Shown: positions 43,278 to 51,679, counted from the first letter of the stretch. The stretch: DNA of 64,000 nucleotides from Streptomyces sp. 846.5 (GCF_004365705.1 NZ_SOBN01000001.1:496001-560000); one strand, 5' to 3'. Numbers and translations are program-made. Notes: a model not told the origin generated them from the sequence alone.

Positions 43278-44600
43278 ATGACCGCGATTCCACCGAGCAC
43301 CCTTACCCGTTCCCTACCCCCGAAACCGGCGCCCCGGACGGCCGGCCGGTTCGCGGGGCAGGAGCGGTGGCTGACCCTGGGCGCCGCGGTGTTCGCGCTG
43401 GTCTCGGCCCTGGCTGTGCTGGCCCAGTGGCGGATTCACGGTTACCCCTTGGTGGACATGGTGGTGTACCGGGCGGAGGGCCGCAGCGTCCTCGACCACA
43501 CCAGCCTGTACGGCATGCGCGTCGCGCCGTGGCACTTGGCCGCGACCTACCCTCCGTTCGCGGCGCTTCTCTTCGTCCCGGCGGCCTGGCTGCCGGTCTC
43601 GGTCATGCGCTGGATCGTCATGGGCGAGAACCTCACACTGGTGGGCGTACTCGCCTGGCTCTCCTGCCGCCTGGCCGCCTGGCCGCGCCCGGGTCTGCGG
43701 CCGGCGGTGGCCCTGGTCGCCGCCGGAGCCGGCCTGTGGCTGGAGCCGATCTGGACCACGTTGAAGTACGGCCAGATCAACCTGCTGCTGGTGGTCCTGG
43801 TGCTGTGGGACCTGCTGCGCCCGGACGACCGGCGCAGCAAGGGTGTCGCGATCGGCATCGCAATCGGAATCAAACTCACCCCGGGAGTCTTCGCGGTCTA
43901 TCTCCTGCTGACCCGCCGCATCCGGGCCGGCCTCGTCGCGCTGGCCACCTCGCTTGTCACCGTCCTGCTCGGCTGTGCGGCGCTGCCCCGTGCCTCGTTC
44001 GACTTCTGGACGAAGGACCTCTACGACACCAGTCGCGTGGGCAGGACCTGGATCGTCGACAACCAGTCCCTGAGCGGCCTGCTGGCGCGGCTCCTGCACA
44101 CCCCGCAACCGGGCCTGCCTGCGACGATCGCCGCTGTGGTGGTCGGCCTGACCGGCCTCGCCGTGGCAGCTTTCACGGCTCGAAGGGCAGCGGGCCCGCA
44201 GCGTGCCGGGGCCTGGGGCATCGTCCTCTGTGCGGTCACCGGGCTTCTCGCCTCGCCGATCAGTTGGACCCACCACTGGGTCTGGTGCCTGCCGCTGCTG
44301 GTGCTGTTGTCCGCGGAAGCCGCGCGCGAGGCGCGGACCGCCAGAGGCTGGCGCCACCTGGGATGGCGCATCACAGCCGTCGCCGTCTGGATCGCGTTCG
44401 CATCCAAGGCCATGTGGCGGGTCAACGGCAGGCACACGGCCGACCTGCACCTGCCGTACTGGAAGATGCTGTGCGCGGACATCTACCCGCTGCTGGGACT
44501 GGCGCTGCTGGCCGTCGCCGCCGCACGCCTGCTGGTGCTGCCGGTGGGTCCGGGTCGGGTGCGGCAGGAGTCGATCAGTTCTGGCAGCTCGCCGAACTGA
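43278..44600 (+). CDS. GT87/DUF2029-family polyprenyl-dependent mannosyltransferase-like protein
   Basis: The 440-aa integral membrane protein has about 10 helices and family motifs: DMVVYRAEGRSVLDHTSLYG (the acidic catalytic site), the ATYPPFAALLFVP block, GQINLLLVVLVLWDLLR and KLTPGVFAVYLLLTRR. GT87 enzymes add alpha-1,2-mannose to lipid-linked glycans such as PIMs. The ATG giving MTAIPPST is used; a GTG six codons upstream is possible. Its last 118 bp overlap the convergent TetR gene in antisense, which is unusual. Confidence 0.85.
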   Translation: MTAIPPSTLTRSLPPKPAPRTAGRFAGQERWLTLGAAVFALVSALAVLAQWRIHGYPLVDMVVYRAEGRSVLDHTSLYGMRVAPWHLAATYPPFAALLFVPAAWLPVSVMRWIVMGENLTLVGVLAWLSCRLAAWPRPGLRPAVALVAAGAGLWLEPIWTTLKYGQINLLLVVLVLWDLLRPDDRRSKGVAIGIAIGIKLTPGVFAVYLLLTRRIRAGLVALATSLVTVLLGCAALPRASFDFWTKDLYDTSRVGRTWIVDNQSLSGLLARLLHTPQPGLPATIAAVVVGLTGLAVAAFTARRAAGPQRAGAWGIVLCAVTGLLASPISWTHHWVWCLPLLVLLSAEAAREARTARGWRHLGWRITAVAVWIAFASKAMWRVNGRHTADLHLPYWKMLCADIYPLLGLALLAVAAARLLVLPVGPGRVRQESISSGSSPN

Positions 44601-45178
44601 TACTGCGTCAGTCCTGGCAGAAGCAGCAGCCAGAGTGCATCCAGGCGTTGTTCGACGAGCTTGCGCCGGTCCATAGCGTCGGAGACCGAGTGGACGCCGA
44701 ACAGGGCGCAGACCACCGTTTCGGCCGCCTGCGCCAGGTCGAGGCCGGTGCGCAGCGATCCCTCGGTCTCGGCCTGCCCCAGCAGGTCGGTCACGACGTT
44801 GATCCAGCCGACGAACGGTTTCGGCAGCCCGGCGTCGATGGACTGGCGTTCGCTCCACAGCCGGCCCCCGGCCCGCACGATCACGTCGTCGCGGAAGGCG
44901 CGCACCACCGCGTAGCTGAGCGTCAGCAGCCGCTGCAGCGCCGGCACCGGCAGTTCCTGCGCCCAGTCCACCATGGGCTCCCAGGCGGCGAAGTGCGCCT
45001 CGACGACGGCGGCGGCCAGTTCGTCCTTGCTGGCGAAGTGGAAGTACAGCGCCCCGCTGGTGCACTGCGCCTGACGGGCGATCGCGTTGACACTGGTGAC
45101 GGCATAGCCCTTGGCATCGAACAGCTCCGCTGCCGAGCGCAGGATCAACTCCCGGGTGCTCTGCGCACGTTCCTGCAC
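44483..45178 (-). CDS. ArpA/ScbR-type gamma-butyrolactone receptor-like TetR regulator
   Basis: The 231-aa protein has the N-terminal TetR helix-turn-helix (AIARQAQCTSGALYFHFASKDELAAAV) and the ligand domain pattern of butyrolactone receptors (FRDDVIVRAGGRLWSERQSIDAGLPKPFVGWINVVTDLLGQAETEG). The GTG start has AAGGAG upstream. It is divergent from an AfsA-type gene, the usual pairing of receptor and autoregulator synthase. The last 40 residues (after LLPGLTQYQF) have no family counterpart and are antisense to the GT87 gene, suggesting that the original stop was lost. Confidence 0.85.
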   Translation of the reverse strand: MQERAQSTRELILRSAAELFDAKGYAVTSVNAIARQAQCTSGALYFHFASKDELAAAVVEAHFAAWEPMVDWAQELPVPALQRLLTLSYAVVRAFRDDVIVRAGGRLWSERQSIDAGLPKPFVGWINVVTDLLGQAETEGSLRTGLDLAQAAETVVCALFGVHSVSDAMDRRKLVEQRLDALWLLLLPGLTQYQFGELPELIDSCRTRPGPTGSTSRRAAATASSASPSSG

Positions 45179-45203
45179 TCGCGCTCCTTGTCTGGGCCGT
45201 GCG

Positions 45204-45249
45204 GTGCGCGGAAGCCCGAGAACTCCACGATAGCGTGCGCGGAAACCCG
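45204..45249. repeat. 15-bp direct repeat, 31-bp period, in the receptor/AfsA intergenic region
   Basis: GTGCGCGGAAGCCCG (45204-45218) and GTGCGCGGAAACCCG (45235-45249) differ at one base and lie about three helical turns apart between the divergent regulator and AfsA-type genes. They may be paired regulator binding sites. They do not look like the usual palindromic autoregulatory element of butyrolactone receptors. Confidence 0.5.
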
Positions 45250-45301
45250 GATGGAGCAGGTCGACGAGCCGTACCGGTGCCGGGTTCCTACAGTGTCGGG
45301 C

Positions 45302-46279
45302 ATGGGAGCCAGTGAACCCGGCCAGCCTTCCGGCCCGGCAGGCCCGCATGTCACGTCGGGGGTGCCGGTGACCCGGCAGCAGGTCCACCGCGCGGCCGAC
45401 GCGGAGGTCCTGATCACCGCCCGGGCGCGGGCCGGTCCGCACCGTTTTCGCTGCGCGGCCCGCTGGCCCAGCGGCCACCGCACCGCGGTCGGGGGCCGGC
45501 ACAGCCCACTGCTGGTGGCCGAGTCGATCCGGCAGGCCTGCCTCTGCCTGGCCCAGGGCTACTTCGACGTCCCCGGCGACACCCAGTTCGTCATCAAGTC
45601 CCTGGCCTTCTCCATCGATCCGGGCCAGGAGCCGGCCGCCCGCGGCGCGGCCACCGATCTGGTGATGGACGTGGACGTCGGCGACCTGCGCCTCGACCCG
45701 GCCACCGGGCAACTGGTCGCCCTGACCATGCGGGCCGCCTACCGCACCGCGGACGACGCCGACGTCTTCGCCACCGCCGCCGGTACCGCGCGGCTGTTCA
45801 CCCCCGAGCAGTACACCGCCGTACGCGCCGCGCCCGCGCTCGTCCGGCCCCTGCCACCCGCCGACGGCCCGCTGCGGCGCCCCGCCCCGGACCAGGTCGC
45901 CGTGGCGCGCACCGCCGACTTCGTCATCGCCGAGGACGCCGACGGACGCTGGTTCATCGCGCCGGCCGATCCGCAGCACCCCTTCTTCTTCGACCACCCC
46001 GCCGACCACCTGCCCGGCATGCTGCTGCTGGAAGCCGCGCGCCAGCACGCCCTGCTCCAGTGGCAGCCCGCATCGAAGCACACGGCAAGCGAGCCGATCT
46101 CTGGCTCGACGCCTCCTACATCACCATCGCCTACCACCGGATCGGCCGGGCCGACAGCAGGCACCACCGCATCCCCCTCGCCCACGTCACCGGGATCCGC
46201 TGGTGCCCGGCCAGCGCCCTGGTCCCCGGCTTCATTCAGTTCACCGTGGCCGGCGTCGGCGCCGACAATACGTCCGTGA
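45302..46279 (+). pseudogene. AfsA-family gamma-butyrolactone biosynthesis gene, 3' end replaced
   Basis: Residues 1-255 follow the AfsA hot-dog repeat pattern: VTRQQVHRAADAEVLITARA, HSPLLVAESIRQACLCLAQGYF, and, in the second repeat, DHPADHLPGMLLLEAARQHALLQW. AfsA makes the butyrolactone skeleton from glycerol-derived and beta-keto substrates. After that point, near 46066, the match stops and the frame runs into low-complexity Ser/Thr/Pro sequence that is the out-of-frame reading of a DUF4429 remnant. The final 60-80 residues of a normal second domain are missing, so the enzyme is probably inactive. Confidence 0.75.
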
Positions 46280-46368
46280 CCTTCAGCCGTGCCCAGCAAC
46301 CCGAGTTCGCCGCCCTCAAGGCCGCCGTCGAACGGGCCATCCCCACCCACCACAGCAACGCCGCATAG
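46072..46368 (+). pseudogene. C-terminal DUF4429 (PH-like) remnant
   Basis: About 98 codons read IEAHGKRADLWLDASYITI through RIPLAHVTGIRWCPASALVPGF to FAALKAAVERAI, the second half of DUF4429 bacterial PH-like proteins. The first half is absent; sequence upstream belongs to the AfsA-type gene in another frame. A GTG at 46060 could start a short product, but the simplest reading is a deletion that joined the start of one gene to the end of another. Confidence 0.65.
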
Positions 46369-46425
46369 CGGCCCGCCCCCGCGCGTCTCCCCTTCGGCTG
46401 CCCGGATCCTCGCCATCATCGACCT

Positions 46426-47148
46426 GTGACCACCTTCGACTTCCTGATCCGGCTGGCTACCGGGGCGGGTTGCGGTGCCGTGATCGGGGTCGAACGCCAG
46501 TGGCGGGCCCGGATGGCGGGCCTGCGCACCAATGCCCTGGTCGCCACCGGGGCCACCCTGTTCGTGCTCTACGGGGACAGCACCGGAAGCCTGGACAACG
46601 CCACCCGCATCGCCGCCTATGTCGTCTCCGGCATCGGCTTCCTGGGCGGTGGCGTGATCCTCCGCGACGGCGCCTCCGTACGCGGACTGAACACCGCGGC
46701 CACACTCTGGTGCTCCGCCGCGACCGGTGTCATGGCCGCCGGCGGCCACCTGGTCCTCGCCTGGATCGGCGCCGCCACCGTGCTCACCATCCACCTGGTG
46801 CTGCGCCCGGCCGGACGGCTGATCGACCGCGTCCCGCAGGACGACCCCGACACCGAGGGCACCGAGGCCACCGTCCACCTGGTCTGCGAGCGCCGGGCCG
46901 AGACACACGTCCGCGCCCTGCTCCTGCAGGCCCTCGCCGGCAGCGGCCTGACCTCCACCGGGCTGCGGGCCACCCGCGAGGGCGAGGACACCACCAGCCT
47001 GCGCGCGACCGTCGACGTCAGCGGGGACCCGGCCCGCGCCCTGGAACAGCTCATCGCCCGCCTGTCCCTGGAGCCCGGCATCCGCGACCTGCACTGGCAC
47101 CTGGACGACGGCGACGACTCCACCCGCGGACGCGCCGCACTCGCCTGA
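46426..47148 (+). CDS. MgtC/SapB-family membrane protein
   Basis: The 240-aa protein starts at GTG and has four hydrophobic helices with the family signatures GCGAVIGVERQWR, GLRTNALVATGATLFVL, YVVSGIGFLGGGVILRDG and VRGLNTAATLWCSAATG, then a soluble ACT-like C-terminal domain (about 150-235). MgtC-type proteins affect magnesium homeostasis and the membrane ATP synthase in pathogens; in soil actinomycetes their role is not defined. It stands alone. Confidence 0.9.
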   Translation: MTTFDFLIRLATGAGCGAVIGVERQWRARMAGLRTNALVATGATLFVLYGDSTGSLDNATRIAAYVVSGIGFLGGGVILRDGASVRGLNTAATLWCSAATGVMAAGGHLVLAWIGAATVLTIHLVLRPAGRLIDRVPQDDPDTEGTEATVHLVCERRAETHVRALLLQALAGSGLTSTGLRATREGEDTTSLRATVDVSGDPARALEQLIARLSLEPGIRDLHWHLDDGDDSTRGRAALA

Positions 47149-47236
47149 GCGGACTGGCCGACTACTCCTGCAGGCGCGGGTCGTCGATGCGCCGTCAGCC
47201 AGGCACCACGGGGCTCGGCGCGATGGCGGGGAGCCG

Positions 47237-47541
47237 TCAGTCGTAGCGATAGAGCCCAGCCCTGACCAGGCGTGCGTTCAAGGCGGCGACCGAGTGCGGC
47301 GCCAGGACGGACACGTCCGTGTCCTCCAGCGCGTGGATGGACTCGCAGACCTCCCAGTGGGTTCGGTAGTCGTCGGAGGCGGCCAGGGCGAGAGTATCCA
47401 GGTCTCGACCATCACCCGCCCGGCCGTCAACCGCCACGCGACAGGTCGCGCGAGCCCGGCAAGCGTTCCGTCCGTCTCGGCCAACCCGATCGCGGCCGCA
47501 CATGCGGCCTCCAAGCGTCTTGGATCAACTGCAGCCCTCAA
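47237..47541 (-). pseudogene. Small hypothetical gene with a one-base frameshift
   Basis: A TTG-initiated frame reads RAAVDPRRLEAACAAAIGLAETDGTLAG to about VMVE, and the following part in a second frame reads LDTLALAASDDYRTHWEVCESIHALED to VRAGLYRYD. Both have normal coding character only up to or from about 47410, where adding one base would join them into a protein of about 100 residues. I do not recognise the family. The rest of the gap (47149-47236 and 47542-47665) shows nothing clear. Confidence 0.4.
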
Positions 47542-47665
47542 CTGCCCTACATCCTCGGCCCCGAGGCATCAGCCGCCTCCAGCAGACCACGCATGTCCCC
47601 TTGGGCCTGGGAGCCCTGGTCACCGACGCACGCGCAGGCGCCGGTGAGCCGGGAGCGCCCAACGG

Positions 47666-48073
47666 TCAGCTGGGGTCGCAGGGATAGTCGACCCAGCCCG
47701 TGCTGTTGGCCCATGAGACGAGTGCTGGCCAGGTCTGCGGGCCGACACTGCCGTCCACTGTGAGGTCGTCGCAGGTCTGGAAGCGCTTGACCGCCGCGAG
47801 CGTGGCCGGTCCGAAGCTGCCGTCCTCGGCGATCGTCACGTAGTACAACGACAGGTTGAGCAGGCACTGCAGCACGTACACGGCTGAGGAGTTCGTGCTG
47901 TACTCGTTGGTGATGGGCTCGTTCGTGGTGTGGCCGCCGCAGGAGACGGTCGCCAGCGGGCTGACGACGGCGGGGCGAACGGAGGCAGCCGTCGCGCTGC
48001 CGGCGCCCGACATGCCGAGACCAAGAGCGAGAGCGGTGGCGGCGAGTGAGACCCCGATCTTCTTGCGGACCAT
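47666..48073 (-). CDS. Secreted peptidoglycan-binding-domain protein
   Basis: The 135-aa protein has a signal peptide (MVRKKIG, then a hydrophobic core ending ATAAS near residue 30) and a PG_binding_1 domain (VYVLQCLLNLSLYYVTIAEDGSFGPATLAAVKRFQ and LTVDGSVGPQTWPAL). Cysteines at the domain edges probably form disulfides outside the cell. It should bind the wall without a catalytic domain. The AraC-type gene lies upstream on the same strand, and HTH proteins with a similar tail are close by. Confidence 0.85.
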   Translation of the reverse strand: MVRKKIGVSLAATALALGLGMSGAGSATAASVRPAVVSPLATVSCGGHTTNEPITNEYSTNSSAVYVLQCLLNLSLYYVTIAEDGSFGPATLAAVKRFQTCDDLTVDGSVGPQTWPALVSWANSTGWVDYPCDPS

Positions 48074-48214
48074 GTGCGCTCCTTTTTGGAAGGGCTGGTG
48101 CGAGACAGCAGCCGGTCGGGAGCAATCACTCCCGATGGTGCTTGACGACGACTCTCGCCGAAGAACGGAGGAGTGTCATTGACGGTCCACGCAGTGCCCT
48201 TGATGCCCCGTGCA

Positions 48215-49192
48215 CTATGTAGCGCGTCGATACTGCTCGCGGTAGTCGCGCGGTGCCGCCCCGTACCTTGCCCGGAATGCCCGGCTGAATTCCTCCGGGT
48301 GCCGAAAGCCCCATCGGGCGGCCACGGCATGGATCGGGAGTTGAGCCCAATGGAGGTCGGTGAGGTCCCGGCGACAGCGCTCCAGCCTGCGGTGACGGAT
48401 CCAGGCCGATACGGTGGTGCTTTGCCGCTGGAAGAGCAGGTGCAAGTAGCGCACCGAGATGTGGTGCGCGGCAGCCACGGTGGTAGGTGACAAAGCGGCG
48501 TCGCCGAGGTTGTGTTCGATGAAGGCGTGGATGGCGACCATCAGGGCCTGGTGGCGGCTCTCGGGGGTAACGGCGTCTGCTGCGTCCAGGTGGTGGGCCA
48601 GGAACACGGCGACCAGGTCGGTCAGCACAGCGCCCAGGCGACTGGCGTCCGGCACCTGCAAGGAGCCGTACTCGGCTGTCAGTCGGGTCAGGAACTGGGA
48701 CAGCAGCGCCCCTGTGCCCGATTTCCCCGGCAGTGCGGTCCCCAGCAGACGATCGGCCTTCGCACTGGGCAGGGGCAGCGCCGATCGAGGTATGTCGATC
48801 ATGATCCCCTCCACCATGCCCTCCTCGCCGAAGGACTGGGCGCTGTAGGGGTGAGAGGTGTCCGACAGCAACAGGCTGCCCTGGCTCAGGATCGTCTCAC
48901 GCCCGCACTGCGACATCCCGCGATCGCCTCGCAGGGCCAGGTGCAGGTGGTACAGCTGTGGGTCGGACCGGCGGACCAGGGCTGAGGTCCGACTGATCCG
49001 CATCGGAGGATAGGCCAGAACCGACACCCGCGAGGGGCCCAGGTGCAACTCCGTGGCCTTGGCCCGGAAGTCCTCGGTGTGGTCACTGCTTACCAGGGCG
49101 GGCATCGCGGATCGCAGGATCATTTCGCGCCACCACTCGAACCTGTCGCCGGCAGGCAAGTCCTCATTGCACCGTACGGTCTCGATCAACAC
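48215..49192 (-). CDS. AraC-family transcriptional regulator
   Basis: The 325-aa protein has an AraC-binding-like cupin domain (about 20-190) and two C-terminal helix-turn-helix motifs (VAAAHHISVRYLHLLFQRQ and IHAVAARWGFRHPEEFSRAFRARYGAAPRDYR). Members regulate catabolic or secondary metabolism genes. The start is GTG. It precedes the secreted peptidoglycan-binding gene on the same strand, separated by about 140 bp. Its ligand and targets are unknown. Confidence 0.88.
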   Translation of the reverse strand: MLIETVRCNEDLPAGDRFEWWREMILRSAMPALVSSDHTEDFRAKATELHLGPSRVSVLAYPPMRISRTSALVRRSDPQLYHLHLALRGDRGMSQCGRETILSQGSLLLSDTSHPYSAQSFGEEGMVEGIMIDIPRSALPLPSAKADRLLGTALPGKSGTGALLSQFLTRLTAEYGSLQVPDASRLGAVLTDLVAVFLAHHLDAADAVTPESRHQALMVAIHAFIEHNLGDAALSPTTVAAAHHISVRYLHLLFQRQSTTVSAWIRHRRLERCRRDLTDLHWAQLPIHAVAARWGFRHPEEFSRAFRARYGAAPRDYREQYRRAT

Positions 49193-49450
49193 GCATCCCC
49201 CGAGAGTCCATGGTCATATCTGATAGCGCGCCGTCAGCAAATGAGCGTCCGGGTGGGATCCCGGCGGCGCTCAGCGCCGCTGCGGAGGATCCTCGGGGAG
49301 CCCCCCTGCCGTGTCGACCGTTTACGGGCAAGTGCCGAGAATGTGGTACGAACAGCGCTCTGACCTGCCACTCTTCCTTACCCAATGACAATGGAATGGC
49401 ACGGATCGTCAGGTACAGTACAAGAACTGACGGAGAATCAGGGGGCGTAC

Positions 49451-50251
49451 ATGACTCGCTGGAAGGCGCTACCCGAAGACTTGGACCCGCTGGCAATGCA
49501 GTTGGTCGTCCGACTGCGGCAGATGAAGGACGAGAGCGGCCTGAGCCTCGCCCAGCTCACCGAGCGGACCGGCTACAGCACCTCGTCGTGGGAGCGTTAT
49601 CTCAGCGGACGCGCCCTCGCTCCGCGCCGGGCCGTCGAGGCGATCGTCGCCCTGGTCGGCGCTGATCCGGTCTCCGTGCTGGTACTGCTTGAGAGGGCGC
49701 GAGAGGCCTGGCCGACCGGTGTACCGCAGGAGCCCGATTCCGACCCGACCGGATCACCGGACAGGGATCCGAAGGATCTCACCGCACCCACGCCCCCACC
49801 GCGGTACCCGACACTGACGCAAGCGCGCCTCCTCCTGCCGCCGCGCACCGTGCTGGTCGCCGTGGTCTCCGCCATGGTCGGGGCGATCGTCACGCTGACG
49901 GCCGTACAGACCGGGGCCCGCATGTCGGCGCACGCGGCGTCGGCATCGGCGATCGCGACCCCGGGAACCACAGCATCGGCAGTGCGGTACAGCTGCCGCT
50001 TCACCCGGACCGGCGGCAAATGGTACGCGGGCAACGCCACCACCAGCAGTGACGTCGTCATGGACGGCATGGCCAACGCTGAGGTCGCCGAGGTGCAGTG
50101 CCTGCTCCAGCGGGCGGGATTCTCCCCCGGCGGTGTGGACGGCATGTTCGGCCCAATGACCCTCCGCGCGCTCCTGAAGGAGCAGCAGATACGCCATCTG
50201 GACATCGACGGACAGGTGGGTCCGCAGACCTGGGCGGCACTGCGAAGATGA
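49451..50251 (+). CDS. Membrane-anchored XRE-HTH protein with extracytoplasmic peptidoglycan-binding domain
   Basis: The 266-aa protein has an N-terminal XRE helix-turn-helix (about 18-72: LRQMKDESGLSLAQLTERTGYSTSSWERYLSGR), a Pro-rich linker, one membrane helix (about 138-160) and a C-terminal PG_binding_1 domain (VQCLLQRAGFSPGGVDGMFGPMTLRALL, DGQVGPQTWAALRR). A DNA-binding domain joined through the membrane to a wall-binding domain could relay cell-wall state to transcription. It overlaps the next HTH gene by ATGA. The ATG giving MTRWKALPEDLDP fits homologues. Confidence 0.85.
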   Translation: MTRWKALPEDLDPLAMQLVVRLRQMKDESGLSLAQLTERTGYSTSSWERYLSGRALAPRRAVEAIVALVGADPVSVLVLLERAREAWPTGVPQEPDSDPTGSPDRDPKDLTAPTPPPRYPTLTQARLLLPPRTVLVAVVSAMVGAIVTLTAVQTGARMSAHAASASAIATPGTTASAVRYSCRFTRTGGKWYAGNATTSSDVVMDGMANAEVAEVQCLLQRAGFSPGGVDGMFGPMTLRALLKEQQIRHLDIDGQVGPQTWAALRR

Positions 50252-51105
50252 GCGGGGCAGTCACGGCGTGCCGGCGCCTCGCAGACGAGCTCCAGGGCCT
50301 GCGGGACCGAGCGGGCCTGAGCCTGGCGGCCCTGGCGGCCAGGACCCCGTTCAGCAAGTCGTCCTGGGCCCGCTACCTGGGCGGCAAGGCGCTGCCTCCA
50401 TGGCAGGCCGTCCTGGCCCTGGGGGACCTGGTCGGTGCTCCTGAGCACCAGCTGCGGGCGTTGTGGGAGCTGGCCGAGGCGGAGTGGAGCCGACGGGAGT
50501 CCGTCCGGGCCGCCCCTGAGCCGCAGTCACTTCCGGCGACCGAAACGCCGGAGACGGACTCGACCCCGGGCGAGCCGCTCGCCACGGGCACCCGCCGACC
50601 GCCGGCCGGGCGGACGCTCCGGATCAGCGCGGCGCTCGCCTGCGTGGCGGCCCTGGGTCTCGGGGCGTCCCTGAGCCTAGGTCAGCAGGGCGCGCCCACT
50701 CGCTCAGCCCCGTCCCCGGGCACGGCGGCGGCAGGCACAACGCCCCCGTTCCGCTGCACGGGGACCGCCTGCGACGGCGCCGACCCGATCGCGATGAACT
50801 GCGGCATCCTCCCAGAGAGCCTGGGGATCTTCCAGACCCGGTCGGGGGCGGGGATGGAAATCCGCTACAACCCCCACTGCCACGCCGCCTGGGCCCGGGT
50901 GTGGCACAGCCAGGTCGGTGACCGCCTCTCGGTCTCAGTCGGCGGGAAGCACATCAGAACCGTGCGTGTGCCGGACACCGTCACCGCCCAGACCTTCCTC
51001 TACACCCCGATGATCCCCGTCCTCGTCCACGGTTCCTCCGTCCGAGCCTGCCTCACGCCCCTGTCCACTGGGAAGCCCGAGTGCCACACCGCACCGGTGC
51101 CGTGA
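50248..51105 (+). CDS. Membrane-anchored XRE-HTH protein with DUF2690 domain
   Basis: The 285-aa protein has an XRE helix-turn-helix (about 10-60: LRDRAGLSLAALAARTPFSKSSWARYLGGKALPPW), a membrane helix (about 128-148) and a C-terminal DUF2690 domain with CTGTACDGADPIAMNC and further paired cysteines, likely disulfide-bonded outside the cell. It is translationally coupled to the HTH-peptidoglycan-binding gene, so both probably act as one transmembrane sensor pair. Homologous pairs occur widely in streptomycetes but are not characterised. Confidence 0.85.
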   Translation: MSGAVTACRRLADELQGLRDRAGLSLAALAARTPFSKSSWARYLGGKALPPWQAVLALGDLVGAPEHQLRALWELAEAEWSRRESVRAAPEPQSLPATETPETDSTPGEPLATGTRRPPAGRTLRISAALACVAALGLGASLSLGQQGAPTRSAPSPGTAAAGTTPPFRCTGTACDGADPIAMNCGILPESLGIFQTRSGAGMEIRYNPHCHAAWARVWHSQVGDRLSVSVGGKHIRTVRVPDTVTAQTFLYTPMIPVLVHGSSVRACLTPLSTGKPECHTAPVP

Positions 51106-51129
51106 GCACGCGCGTCAGGCGCGGAAAAT

Positions 51130-51150
51130 AACATGAGCAGTGCTCTTGTT
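51130..51150. promoter_or_regulatory. 21-bp near-perfect palindrome, TetR-type operator candidate
   Basis: AACATGAGCA-G-TGCTCTTGTT has one mismatched pair and matches the general form of TetR-family operators in actinomycetes (GAGCA-n-TGCTC core). It lies about 110 bp before the truncated GDSL hydrolase gene. No TetR gene is adjacent, so the regulator or its original target may have been lost. Confidence 0.55.
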
Positions 51151-51257
51151 TCGCTACTCGCCGGTATCTAGCATCTGAGCCCAACCGGCGCTCTTCCCCG
51201 CCGCGCACCACCTGGTGCACCTGCTGGGTGGTTCACCTGCTCTCACTGGAGACATGC

Positions 51258-51656
51258 GTGAAGAGACCAGCACTCGCCAGAGCCGCCGCGATCACCGCGG
51301 CCGTCCTCATCGCCGCCTTCGGCGTCACCGTGACGCCCGCAGCCGCAAGCACCAGCAGCAGCACCACGGCGATCGTCGCCATGGGAGACAGCGCCATCTC
51401 GGGCGAGGGCGCCGGCACGGACACCAACGACGCCTACGTCACCGGAACCGACACCCCGACCGACTACTGCCATCGCAGCACCAAGTCGGAAATCTTCGAG
51501 ACGGGCCTGTCCGGAGTGACCCCGATCAACCTCGCCTGCTCGGGCGCGCAGACCGGAGACATCGTCAGCAACGCGACCTACGCGGCCATGCACAGCGGAG
51601 ATGGTGGGCGGGCCTTGTCCTCGTCCCGTGGGCGGCGTGGGCGTACCTCTCGCTGA
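51258..51656 (+). pseudogene. SGNH/GDSL hydrolase, truncated after the first third
   Basis: From GTG the product has a signal peptide (VKRPALARAAAITAAVLIAAFG, ending TPAAAS) and the SGNH block I with the nucleophile (AIVAMGDSAISGEG), then CHRS and block II (INLACSGAQTGDIV). The match stops at about 51597 and is followed by Arg/Ser-rich out-of-frame sequence. The Asn and Asp/His blocks are missing, so there is no active enzyme. An intact secreted SGNH hydrolase is about two to three times longer. Confidence 0.7.
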
Positions 51657-51667
51657 AGGGTGGCTGA
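51597..51667 (+). pseudogene. Possible C-terminal fragment of a membrane protein
   Basis: In a frame different from the GDSL remnant, the sequence after the breakpoint reads WWAGLVLVPWAAWAYLSLKGG and stops, as a last membrane helix would. It looks like the 3' end of another gene joined to the GDSL fragment by deletion. Too short for a family call. Confidence 0.3.
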
Positions 51668-51679
51668 GGCGGGCCGGGC

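Noticed and set aside
43175-46279. A 1034-codon plus-strand frame containing the AfsA part
   Set aside because: The first 700 codons are shadows of the GT87 gene and antisense to the TetR gene; only the part from 45302 has AfsA similarity.
46060-46368. DUF4429-like frame as an independent complete gene
   Set aside because: It lacks the first half of the family, and its GTG start lies inside the AfsA-type gene; a remnant is more likely.
47547-48350. Several minus- and plus-strand frames overlapping the secreted peptidoglycan-binding gene
   Set aside because: They lack coding character, and the PG_binding_1 frame explains the locus.
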